32,394 bases of DNA from Sperchopsis tessellata (lineage: Eukaryota; Arthropoda; Insecta; Coleoptera; Hydrophilidae). A program made the translations under genes and the position numbers. Of this stretch, positions 9,382 to 19,454 are shown piece by piece (position 1 is the first letter of the stretch; each line of letters starts with the position of its first letter). The notes beneath the pieces are model-generated. The model saw only the letters and a program-made list of their open reading frames with translations, had not been told where the DNA came from and did not search any database. The stretch lies in assembly GCA_033557685.1 (NCBI GenBank), contig JAWQRN010000275.1:1-32394 (forward strand), written 5' to 3'.

Positions 9382-10320
9382 GTTTGTCATTTGTTATTTT
9401 TTTTTAAATTGTTGTAAATCAGATTTTTGTTTTGTTTGATAGTAAGTAGTTGTTTTTAATTGGGGTCAAATTTTTATTGAACCATTGCAAACAATGCAAA
9501 TGTACTGTCAAACATGTTTTAATTGTATAATAAATATGTGAACTTATGGCATTTACCAATTACTTTTCGTGTAACAGGTATTTTGTTTGTCTCATAACCA
9601 ACGTTGAGTTTAAAGTTTAAAACACGTTGACGTTTCCATATTATTTGAGTTATAAAATAAACATGAATGTATAGATATATATTGTTTCGAATGTCATTTG
9701 TTTTTATCTATTTTAGCCACATATTTATTTTGCTTTTCAACAATAGTTATTTATGTTGATATATAAATTTAAAAATAAGCATTTTCGTTGTGGGCATTGA
9801 AGAATAATCCTTAATTAGCTGATCTGGTAAAAGATAGAATGGTTATTTGTTTGCTATATCGTTATATTTTCTAATATATTGTCAAAATATGTACAATTTT
9901 TTCGCATATAAAATCGTGGTTTTAAGTGTAGAATTGCCCACATTTTGATGGATGATTTTTGAGTATTGACATGACTTTCATGTAACTAGAAAGTACTTAA
10001 TATTCAAAATATTGAGCAGAAGAGACTGGCGTATTTTTCAATTTGATTAGAAAGGAAACATAGCTGTAGATATATGTTGGTCTAATAGTAAATGGATGCC
10101 ACTGATTTTTTTACAAAAATGAAACCAAATTGGAACTGCGTTTTATCAATTCAAATTAGAACTTTTAAATAAAACTGGTTAAAATCAAAATCTCATAGAG
10201 ATGCAAGTTACTTTCACTTATTGTTTTTTTTTTAATTTTCTTAAAGATTTAACTTCATGATACCTTATAAGAATAATGGTAGCTGGCAGAATTTAATATA
10301 TACCACACGTATTCCCAGCC
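9382..10320. other. cyclin D intron 1, left part, no recognised element
   Basis: AT-rich non-coding DNA between the exon 1 donor and the Tc1-like relic. I see no repeat family or coding signal. Confidence 0.6.
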
Positions 10321-10324
10321 AAAC

Positions 10325-10665
10325 ACCAAAAATATACTTCTTGCTAAAAAAAAATGCATTACCAAGATTGGATGGAGATATTTTGATCACACCTCTTGGG
10401 TTATATCTCCCCAAGGTACCTGAGTTTTGTGTCGTAACTCTTCTAACGGTACGAGAAATTCTGGAGGGGGCTCAACCTTCGGCCTATCAAATGTATAATA
10501 CTGAGAAATGATCTGGTTTTGCAGGAGACCTTTAGTTACCTAAGCCACGTGTGGCTTTGCGTTGTCCTTTTGGAAAAAGGCATCTGGGTGTTGTTGGATG
10601 TAGGGCACGACAAGAGATTGTAGCATTTCTTGGATGTAGCGGACAGTCCTACTGCCTCTAATAAA
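10325..10665 (-). mobile_element. Tc1-like transposase C-terminal fragment, decayed
   Basis: On the minus strand from about 10660 the reading is RTVRYIQEMLQSLVVPYIQQHP, then DAFFQKDNAKPHV, matching the Tc1 family VVPYL...NAIFQQDNARPH block with the second catalytic aspartate. Further left, LEELRHKTQVPWGDITQEV resembles the Tc1 C-terminal ELR...W..IPQ segment. The canonical SPDLSPIENVW region is missing or decayed and stops interrupt the frame. It lies in cyclin D intron 1, and its right end abuts the LINE at 10690. Confidence 0.7.
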
Positions 10666-10689
10666 CTCTTAGAGGTGATCTTCTGTATA

Positions 10690-11278
10690 AGTACCTAGGC
10701 ACCACATTGACAAAAACTCTAGAAGAAACAGTAGAAATAAAGGAACGTATTAGGAAGGCAAATCAAACTTACTTCGCATTATTATCATTCTTCAGAGACA
10801 AAAACATTCGTAAACGCACAAAGTTAATTACCTATAAAACTTTAGTACGTCCAGTCCTCGTCTATGGCGAGGAAACTTGGACGTTCTCTAAAGGATCACA
10901 GGATCTATTCAACATCTTCGAAAGGGAAATCTTGAGAAGAATTTATGGGCTGGTGAGAGTTGGAGAAAATTGGAGCACTCGATTCAATAATGAGCTATAT
11001 CAACTGTACTATAACACTGTAACTGTAATTAAATTGCGAAAGTTGAAGTGGGAAAGACATGTACATAGAATGCTTGACAGCGCGATCCCAAAAAAGGCAT
11101 TAAATGGCAGAACTGAAGGCAAAAGACCAGTGGGAGGACTCTATCCGAAACGACTGCAGGGAGCTCCTGGGATACAGGAATTCGAAGCAACGGTCAGAAA
11201 ATCGTGACGATTGGAGACTGGATATTTTGGAGACCAAAGACCGCACACGGTCCGTCCCGCCATTATGAAGAAGAAGAT
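10690..11278 (+). mobile_element. LINE 3' fragment (RT thumb and C-terminal region)
   Basis: Starts with YKYLGTTLTKT, continues with EIKERIRKANQTYFALLSF, TKLITYKTLVRPVLVYGEETW, the FEREILRRIYG block, then KLRKLKWERHVHRM. The open frame 10707-11207 is the longest intact piece in the intron. The palm with its FADD motif is absent, so this is a strongly 5'-truncated copy. It ends near 11266-11276 in a GAAGAAGAAGA tail, like the LINE ending at 4436. It lies in cyclin D intron 1. Confidence 0.85.
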
Positions 11279-11680
11279 CTTCTATTATTTAGAGTGACAT
11301 GCTTTTCAACAGCAAGGGCAAAATTCTGGATATCTATAAGCTACTTAATGAGATAGTTTAATTTTTATTTTGAGATCTGTAAATTTATCTGAGCATTGGG
11401 GCCGAATGAAATAATGTACTCTACCGAAAAGTAGGTTTTATGGTCCATCATAATGACATACTAGAAAGAGCCATGAAGTTCTCATCTATCAGATGAAAAG
11501 TTTAACATTGTTAATTATTTGTGAACTTCATATCAAATATAGGAAAATATACTACTAACACAAGGAACCACACCACCTCTTAAGTATCTGCTCTTTATTT
11601 AAAATCACCTTGTATAAATGGACGAAGATGATATGTGTCTATTAATTTTGGTTAATACGTAAGAGGCATGTCTCTTGTAG
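11279..11680. other. cyclin D intron 1 spacer, nothing recognised
   Basis: AT-rich non-coding sequence; no coding signal or repeat recognised. Confidence 0.5.
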
Positions 11681-11687
11681 TCCTGGG

Positions 11688-11955
11688 CGATTATGAAATT
11701 TCGTAATCGATTATTGTAAAATAATCGAAAAAATCGATGAATCAAACAATCGATTATCTTTAAAAAAGTTTAAAATTTAAACCTATGCTTTATTTATCAT
11801 AATTATAATAACTAAGATCCTCGTTATTATGTGGGATACTCGGAATTTGCAGTATATACCAAGTGTGTAAATTTTGTATGTGAAAAATCAAATAATCGAT
11901 GATCGATTAATCAAGTTATTGTTGGTCGATTAATCATATAATCGATGATTTACAA
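11688..11955. repeat. hAT-like MITE candidate rich in ATCGATTA motifs
   Basis: Near 11690 CCTGGGCGATTATG is followed by a cluster of TAATCGATTA/ATCGAT sites (about 11704, 11733, 11749) and, 130 bp on, a second cluster (about 11893, 11900, 11925, 11939). The two clusters are roughly inverted with respect to each other. Subterminal ATCGATTA clusters next to a TGGGCRAT end are seen in many animal hAT elements. Terminal repeats and an 8-bp target duplication were not established. Confidence 0.45.
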
Positions 11956-12535
11956 TTACGTATTACTAGTTTCATATAGACTTTTCTCTATAATATTTCT
12001 TGCCCGACTCTGCTGTGCCACCTTTATGCATACAAAGTGATTGAACACCCCCAAATTTACTAACTTCAGTACAAGATAAGTATTTATATTTAAAATAATA
12101 CAGCGAACAGTTAATTATATAGTTTATTAATAATAATAATGTAATATAAATACAATTCTGCATAAATTGCAACAATAATAAAAAATGAAACAAAGTTCTT
12201 ATGTCACAAAAGTTATCAAACAATGTGAAATTTAATATAAAAATAGGTTTAAAAGTACGTCCACATGCTTGTGAAATCCGAATTGCGGAACGTTTCGTAT
12301 TAGCTGATAAATTTTAAATTTAACGGCGGGAAATATTCGTCCGAATGTTTTATGAAAATTGCGGTGCCGTAATATGTTAAATCTATTTTATCTTTTTTGC
12401 GTAATTCGTGTCGCCATCTTTAATGTCGTAGCCAACCTAAGTTTTTATGGTCGACGCGTGTACGGTTACTAACAGCATTTATAGAATTATTAAAGCTACA
12501 GACACAAATTCTTCTATAACTTTTTCATTTAACAT
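11956..12535. other. cyclin D intron 1 spacer, nothing recognised
   Basis: The open frame 11972-12223 (minus) has no motif and AT-driven composition. A slightly GC-richer part at 12265-12470 shows no coding signal. Confidence 0.5.
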
Positions 12536-12539
12536 GGTT

Positions 12540-13110
12540 TTAATATTTCGTGGGATTGCCTCTTTGCTAAATATATAATGTCGTGGTATATTATCCCATT
12601 CCTCCATTATTGCATTTTTAGTGTTTGGCTAATTTTTCTATCTGAATAATGCAACACATGCTCTATGTGATTCAAATCGGGTAATTGAGGTGGTGATAAC
12701 AATCGTTTATGAACATTATAAAGCAATCATTCCCTTGTGACCATAGCCGTGTGCTTATGATCTTAGTCTTGTTGGAAAATCCAGTTACTACCAATACCTA
12801 ATTTTTTCATTGGCTTTAAGAATATCTCAATTTACCCATCGACCCATGATTTGATCTATAAATACTTAATTTCCCACTCCGGATGAGGTCATACAACCCC
12901 AAACTAAAACAGAGCCTTCTTCATGTTTTACTGATGGAATAGAATTTTTAATACTCGGCACGTTCCAATTTTCTCCCACAGTTTACCTTTTTCATCGCAA
13001 CCAAAAATATTAAATTTGCTTTGATCTGTTAACAGCACCGTTGGAATGTATAGTTGAAATTGCAACTCTTTTAGCTATTTTCCGACAAGATTTTTTATTG
13101 TTATGCATGT
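12540..13110 (-). mobile_element. Tc1-like transposase, catalytic domain relic
   Basis: Minus-strand reading from about 13035 gives LLTDQSKFNIFGCDEKGK (first catalytic aspartate in the T-D-x-S-K-F motif, with the usual glutamate now Q). It continues with SVKHEEGSVLVWGCMTSSGV, then GIGSNWIFQQD with a stop immediately after the second aspartate, DHKHTAMV, LLYNVHKRLLSPPQLPDLN and HIEHV. The third acidic position lies in the NHIEH segment. N-terminal HTHs are not recognisable. The copy has stops and a frameshift and is inactive. It lies in cyclin D intron 1, about 0.4 kb before exon 2. Confidence 0.85.
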
Positions 13111-13511
13111 TATAACAATTTCGCTCACTTCAACTGAAGATTCCGTTCTTTTTGTAAGATGATTACAGAATGCACTAAAGTACTGTCAACTTACTTAGAA
13201 CATAATATTTTACAGTTACAAACGTTCTATTACATGTGATGTGTGAATTTTGTTTATATTTTCCTATTGTTACAATTTATGTTCATCTGTGTTTCTACAG
13301 CAATTTATAGCAATTATTAATAGAATAAACTCTTTTAAATTAATTTCGTTTAGCAACAATAAATGAAGTCCTTATTTTGGTTTTTTAGTGGCTAACTATA
13401 TATTTCTGCATAATTAGTACCCTAGTTTATTTATTTATTTTATACTTCAATTATATAATGCATACAAGTCTACTTTTACAAATCCATAATTGTAATCTCA
13501 TTTATGCGCAG

Positions 13512-13727
13512 GTATGCGAAGAGCAAATGGTGGAGGATCAAGTACTACCATTGGCAATCAACTACATGGACCGATTCTTATGCGTCTGCAGTATAAAACG
13601 ACAACAGCTACAGCTACTCGGGGCCACCTGCTTGTTAATTGCGTCGAAAATTCGCAGTACTAACCACCTGCCCATTGACCTGTTATGCGCTTATACTGAT
13701 TATAGTGTGACGTACGATCACATTTCG
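13512..13727 (+). CDS. CycD: cyclin D, exon 2 (first cyclin box)
   Basis: Internal exon of 72 codons, both boundaries phase 0: acceptor TTTATGCGCAG ends at 13511 and donor GTAAGT starts at 13728. It encodes VCEEQMVEDQVLPLAINYMD, RFLCVCSIKRQQLQLLGATC, LLIASKIR, LPIDLLCAYTDYSV and TYDHIS. The strongly conserved cyclin-box lysine of ASK falls at residue 112 of the spliced product, the same number as the CDK-contact lysine of human cyclin D1. The exon reads without interruption. Reading beyond the donor would reach a stop at 13775, as expected for intron. Flanks hold a Tc1 relic on the left and unassigned AT-rich DNA on the right. Confidence 0.95.
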
Positions 13728-15940
13728 GTAAGTACCATTAAACCCTCTTTATATGAACTTGAGACCTTTAAATAACGTATAGTAAAAATCAACCATTCAG
13801 CTATGCACTAATGATGAATTTATATTGTTTTGGTCCAATAATTCACCCTTGCGGAACACCTTAATTACTGTGACATACTCTTATGAAATTAATTATCACC
13901 ACTCAGGATTTATAAAGCTAGGTATATGTAGCAGCAATTCGATCCACATAAGTAAAACTGGTTTTTAGTGCTTTAGAAATAACTAAAAAGCTCCCATGTT
14001 ATTAGCTGTAACTTCAAGCCATGTTTCATTAATGTTTTCGATTACATTTTATAAATTCATTTTTTTCAAAAATTCTGTTAATTCATTGCATTATCTTCGG
14101 TTTTTTTTAAATTACCTGTGCATAAGTATTTCGAGTCATTCCATGTGAAATCAACACAAAAATATATTTTTTTAACCCAACATTTTGATATCTTTATGAA
14201 ACTTTTTATATTTGATCAGTAGTATTAAATAAGATTAACATTCAGTTAAAATATCGGAATTGGAGTACTACAACATATTTGTGTCGGTTGATTTTTCAAA
14301 AGAGTCTTTCTTAGAAACCAAATTTGTAACGATGTAGGTGGTACATTTAAAACAACAATATCCGGTCTCAATGAAACCGGCGGAAGATAACATCTCAAAG
14401 CAAATAACTGTATGAAATACTTGGCATTGTATAAATCATTGATACTATTTGACCAGACAAAAGGTCATCTGAGCCAAACTTTAAGCATTTTTATTTTTTA
14501 GTCCTTTTCATTATTCAATTTTTGAAACTAATTTTTATACAATATACACTCTTCTCCAACACAAAGAATTTTGATGTGGGTATTGTTACTATTTCCTGGA
14601 ATGAAATGACATATTACTTCTTAAAGGTGACACTGTAGAAGAGCTTAAAACCGGGCAGAAAACAAAGGGCTGTAGTTATGACGTAACTTTTATCAGCAGT
14701 ACGGTTCGCGTCCGGTAAAATACAATGGTTATCTATGATCTGAAGAGTTGGCTCGTGCAGGAATTGCAGTTAGTGTCTTAGGTTATTATAAATGATTATT
14801 CTGTTCCTCAAGTTGAAGATGTCTTACCACAAATTAGCCTGATGGTGATCCCCTGGAAGGGTGGCCAACCACCTTAAATCCTCTATGAACTTCCGGCGAC
14901 ATATTGGCCGTATTCGTGATATGACGAAATTATTTCTTGAAGACATTTGACGACTTAAGTGGCGATTAAAATTTACTTATTTCAAAAAATATTTACAGAA
15001 ACAAGTTGCATTATCTGACAGTAAATATGCGTAAATATAGATCATACAACGTGGACATAATTCATCGTTTTTCAGCTTTCATTCATTTATATAAAATTAT
15101 AAAATAAATTAATTTAGGCTTTTTAATTCAGGCTTTTTAATTTTTGTATATTTGGAAGGATGCAAAATCGAAATTTTTGTGATAGTGGATATGTTTTAAG
15201 CGACAAGGGAATTTCTTAAACGTTGTTTCCATAGTTGCCAGATTTATAATTTGGATTCTTGTTTTCATGGTCGAGCACATTAATTTCATCGTTTGAACCT
15301 AAGAGAATATAACTTTTTATATTGATAATTTGTATTTTTTTTGAGGTTATTCTTTATCAATTTACGAAATACAGATAATGCCGAGGACGATATTAAATTA
15401 ACATGAAAACAAATCCGTATATTGGGCATTGCTTCCTTTAGATATTATCACAACCAGACAACGGTCTGGCATACTTCAAATCAACGTTTGTATATAATCT
15501 TGGTATTGTGAGTCTTGTTATTCCTACGATTGAATACTCAAATTTCAATTATATGTTTGTAAATACCTTGTTGTGGTTCCTTTGGGAGCTGCAGGCAATG
15601 TTAATCTTGTTGTAAAAGGCAATCAGGGTTTCAGGGCGGGATAAGCTATAATTATAATATAAGGAATAAGGAAAGTCTATTAAGACATATTTCTGTAATA
15701 TGCTATTTTTTGTATCTGCAGAATTGCCCCAAGCTCATATGCCATAACTTGAATTTGCATGCTTCTGCATTGAAAACTTCAAGTTAGTTGACTTCTTTTT
15801 CCATATATTCTCGTTCTATATTCTACGTCACTAAAAATGTGGTATAATGCACCTATAATACTGACTCACAATTAACATTTGCTGGTAAATCATTAATTAC
15901 TATTAAAGGAAGCGGAGGTCCAATAATTTAATCTTTAGGT
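13728..15940. other. cyclin D intron 2, left part, unassigned
   Basis: Mostly AT-rich with no long open frame. About 14640-14950 is more GC-balanced than its surroundings and might be an old repeat, but no frame persists. A short direct repeat of GGCTTTTTAATT occurs at about 15116-15140. Confidence 0.45.
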
Positions 15941-15941
15941 A

Positions 15942-16367
15942 CAGGGTGATTCACTATATTTTTACCCTCCCTTAACTTTGTTAACATATTTTTACATTTT
16001 CAGGGTTGATAGTTCTAGCTGTAATAGTTTTTGACATATTGGGCCTTAAAAATAATTTTAAAGCTTGTTATTGACAGAAGTGCAGTAGGCTTTGGCTGAT
16101 GATCTGTGAAAACACTGATTCTTTATTACCATTGTTGTTGTATGACATTTGTTAGTATTATTTCATCAAAATTGTTTACATAGAAGCCGACAAGTTTAAA
16201 ATATTTTCCCTTTATTTAAAAAAAAACAATAAAAATAAAAAAAAGCTGCAAAAAGAGAGTATATAGCATTATACCCAAATTCGCTAACTCCCAGTTAAAT
16301 ACATTTTTGTATATTTATAGAAATTTGAGATATACTAACTGTCTTAAAAGAAGTAGACGTAGCACTA
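15942..16367. repeat. left terminal inverted repeat of the mariner-like element
   Basis: About 425 bp. Begins CAGGGTGATTCACTATA and ends near CTTAAAAGAAGTAGACGTAG. Pairs with 17201-17713. Confidence 0.82.
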
Positions 16368-16439
16368 GAACAATTTACTTATATAAAGAATAAAATTAAT
16401 TATAAAGTTTTATCGCACCCCTAGTTTAAACATTTATTT

Positions 16440-17145
16440 TAAAACAAAGCCTCTCTGCGGTCTATGACCATGTAAATAATTGATGAAACTAGTTTACGTG
16501 TTGCATCACGTGAAACTCAAAAAAATTATTCAAGAATTCAAAGAAAGTTAAAAAAACATGAATATAGGCCTTATAAATTATTACCGGTTCAGGAGCTTAT
16601 AGATGATCAAAAGCGGAAAAGAGTGGAATTTTGCAAGCAAATGCTCCAAAGACTGGACGAAAACCATAACTTGCTCAAACACAGCAGGGATTAAAGTTAA
16701 GTGTGGGGTTTTCCACAATAAATTGTAGGGCCTATATTTTTTGATTATAACTTAACACGGGAATCATATCTAGAAATGATTCTTCCAGCGGTAGGACAGC
16801 TTTTGGATCAACAATTTTTTGCCGAGGAGCTTCATCACATAATTTGGTAACAGGACGGAGTGCCCCCACATAATGTTTTGGAGGTTCGGGAGAATTTAAA
16901 TGGCCAATATGACGATTGGATTGGTAACGGTGGACCCATTCCACCAAACAGACCCGATATAACACCTTTGGGTGCATTTTTGTGGGGATTTTTAAAGGAC
17001 AAAGTTAATAATCATTTTAATCAAAGCGTTGAAACTAGTAAAAATAAGATTAGGAGAGAAATTTATGAATTAAACTGGGACAACAATAGCTCAATTTCAA
17101 ACTGCCTACATAATTTAAGAAGAAGATATGACCTTTGAGTTTTAA
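16440..17145 (+). pseudogene. mariner-like transposase inside the long-TIR element, broken
   Basis: Several frames hold consecutive transposase segments. QRKLKKHEYRPYKLLPVQEL and RVEFCKQMLQRLDENHNLL lie near 16535-16690 and stop near 16693. The block with the first catalytic aspartate (SDES) and the NPH segment is deleted. YFFD-type sequence resumes near 16735, and the last frame 16860-17138 gives VPPHNVLEVRENLNGQYDDW, IGNGGP, NRPDITPLGAFLWG and a C-terminal RREIYELNW block. Same superfamily as the copy at 2300-4840. It cannot encode active enzyme because of frameshifts, the deletion and the lost catalytic aspartate. Confidence 0.83.
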
Positions 17146-17200
17146 TTAACTGTAGCCATTTTGAACATTTTTTAGAGTTTATAAACCCTCATGCAGTTGC

Positions 17201-17713
17201 AAAATGTAGTGCTACGTATTTCTCTTTTAAGACTGTTAGTGTATCTCAAATTTCTATAAGCTTTCAAAAATATGTTTTCATGGTAACTGGGCGATTTGAG
17301 TATAATGCCATATACTATCTTCTTGTAGCTTTTTTATTTTTATTTTTTTTAAATAAAAGGAAAATTATTCAAACTTTTCGGCTTCTATGTAACCCATTTT
17401 GATGAAATAATTCTAACAATAACAATGGTAATAAATAAACAATGTTGTCTTAGATCATCAGCCAAAGCATATTTAAGCATTTTCAAGGTCCAATATATCA
17501 AAAACTATTACAGCTACACCTATCAACCCTTATAAATTTAAAACCAGAAAAAAAGGATCTCTAAAGAAAATGTAAAAATATACTGGTGTTTCCTTTAAAA
17601 AAAAATGCAGGCAATTTTTTTTAGTAATATTTAAAAAATATACTTTAATATAACTCTTATAATAAAATAGTTAAGGGGGGGGGGTAGGTCAAAATCATAT
17701 ATTGAATCACCTT
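17201..17713. repeat. right terminal inverted repeat of the mariner-like element
   Basis: About 510 bp, complementary to 15942-16367 with an extra stretch (about 17580-17665) not seen on the left. Contains a run of nine or more G at about 17674. Confidence 0.82.
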
Positions 17714-19280
17714 TTCCAATTCTTCTCTATTCTGTCTGAATTTTACCCCTAAGACTATAGTGTTCAAGCTTTTTTAGAAGAAGTTTCAAATATTCTAAAG
17801 GTTTTTTTTTCCCTAAAAACTCAGTTATACGATTTAATAATAAGTACAATCGACATTTTAGTTCATTACCTTCAAATTCATAGTTATATTACCTTTTTAC
17901 TTTGGTCATATTCTCATCGACCTACATTCTCAGTAAACTTTTAATATCTACTAGCAAAACACTAGTAATTTTGCCTTTTGTTCCCACATTTTTTTACAAA
18001 TCTCTTTTGTTATTCGTCGGTGAATACGCTCAAGGGAAGGTATAAGAAAGAAAATCATTATATTTGCTCCGTAATTACCTCAATAAAAGTCTGCCCGCCA
18101 GACGTAAAGGACCCAACTCTCCTGCACAAAAGGGGTGAAGCAGGACGACGAAGTGCAAAAGGACTAGTCTGGTCTGGATCATCGTCTGCACTGTGGGAAC
18201 GAAGGAAAGGTCAGTTCATGTGAATTCGCGACGAGATGCTGACATCACCAAAGCAATTGACCTCAAGCATCTATATTTGCAACAGCTTTAAAACATAATT
18301 ATATTACTCTGCATATATGACATACTTGTACCATTACTAGACTGTAGTCACTACAATTCCATTCATGTATTTATAACGATATACAACATTCCATTAAGGA
18401 CAATTGGATATGCCTATTTAAATAATCAATGGTAGCAGTAACAATCTAAAGGTTCTACCGATTATTTCACAAACAAAAAACAGCAAAAATTACGGCGACG
18501 TTCGCACTGGAAAAAGGAGTATCAACGTAAAGAATAAGCTACGAAACATTAGGGCATTTAAAGAGATCTAAGTGAGTACTTGGGTCGGAATATCGTAAAA
18601 AAACTAAATAAACATTGATAATAAACGAGATCATCCTACTCCCTTCTTGTAGTATTTTTAAATTTTCAGTTCGCGCCTTCACGGGTCACCCAGATTTTGG
18701 GTCATCTTAAATCAGCCCATGGCAAAACTTTAAACCAATATTCGCTTAAAAGTAAGATGATGCATTTTCCCCATACAAAACAGACATCATTTCAATAATG
18801 CCTTTTGTCATTTTTTTGTAAGAGACTTTATAAAACTGCAATGATCAAACTTGGTTTAACAATTTTGGTTTTTTCACATTTTCGCTTTTTATATTACAAA
18901 TACTATTGACGTATTTCATTTGTATGTAGGTAATATAAAAATGAGCCGTCGTATTTAAATGACCACAACCCCACATTATTTCCATACCCTCTTTGTATTC
19001 TCTCTAAAAATATGTCGTTCAATTTTAACCAATTATTTTGACAATTAGTGTGGTCTGTAAAACCACAGTTTAAGTGACAATTTTGGTGTTGCGGTTTAGA
19101 GATGCGATGCTATTATTATTAGTTCCCATCGTTTGATAACATTATTTATCACGAACAAACTTATGTTTGATACAATCATATTATACTTATCATCGATTAA
19201 CTAATTAAGTTTTGTCCGTTTCTGATACCAATTATAAAATAATATTTCTTATACGAGAAAATAAACATTCAACGACACTT
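17714..19280. other. cyclin D intron 2, unassigned, with one coding-like island
   Basis: The open frame 17978-18223 (81 codons) is GC-richer in its second half and includes DVKDPTLLHKRGEAGRR and a possible GTCAGT donor at about 18210. No domain is recognised. Near 18677-18703, GGGTCACCCAGATTTTGGGTC is a short imperfect palindrome of the kind found at piggyBac-like ends, but no partner end was found. The rest is AT-rich. Confidence 0.35.
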
Positions 19281-19286
19281 TGGTTC

Positions 19287-19385
19287 TAGGACAATTTGGC
19301 GCGGAATATTCGGAGCGGACAATTCTGGGGTGGATAATTTGATACTGAAAATTCTGTGCTAATCTTCGACATGGACAGTTCGGCA
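19287..19385. repeat. degenerate tandem repeat, unit about 15 bp
   Basis: Units read GGACAATTTGGCGC, GGAATATTCGGAGC, GGACAATTCTGGGGT, GGATAATTTGATACT and GAAAATTCTGTGCT, with a further GGACAGTTCGGCAC after a short gap. No gene. Confidence 0.7.
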
Positions 19386-19402
19386 CTTACTGACAAGTGG
19401 GT

Positions 19403-19433
19403 CTTGGGTTAGGCCAAGGGTCTAACCCAACCT
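19403..19433. other. inverted repeat (hairpin) beside the mariner relic
   Basis: TGGGTTAG, a loop of about nine bases, then CTAACCCA. It lies just outside the 3' end of the minus-strand mariner and could be part of its terminal region. Confidence 0.5.
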
Positions 19434-19454
19434 GCCACCAAGGGGGCCCGTCGT

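Larger units (their letters stand above)
15942..17713 (+). mobile_element. mariner-like element with unusually long terminal inverted repeats
   Basis: A complete but dead DNA transposon in cyclin D intron 2. The ends read CAGGGTGATTCA on the left and the complement of AAGGTGATTCA on the right. The left arm 15942-16367 is inverted at 17201-17713, where shared blocks include GTAATAGTTTTTGA, TTTGGCTGATGATCT, ATTTCATCAAAA and TTACATAGAAGCCG. The right arm is about 90 bp longer. Between the arms, plus-strand frames carry KKHEYRPYKLLPVQELI, then after a deletion IFFDYNLTRESYLEMILP, WQDGVPPHN and ITPLGAFLWGFLKD. The third catalytic aspartate (LDFF) is replaced by LGAF. No clear target duplication was identified. 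Confidence 0.85.

Noticed and set aside
10257..10511. 84-codon plus-strand open frame
   Set aside because: It is antisense to the Tc1 transposase C-terminal match.
13835..13865. GTPCG-like antisense of an RT GVPQG motif
   Set aside because: Only six residues fit on the minus strand and neither flank shows other RT blocks.
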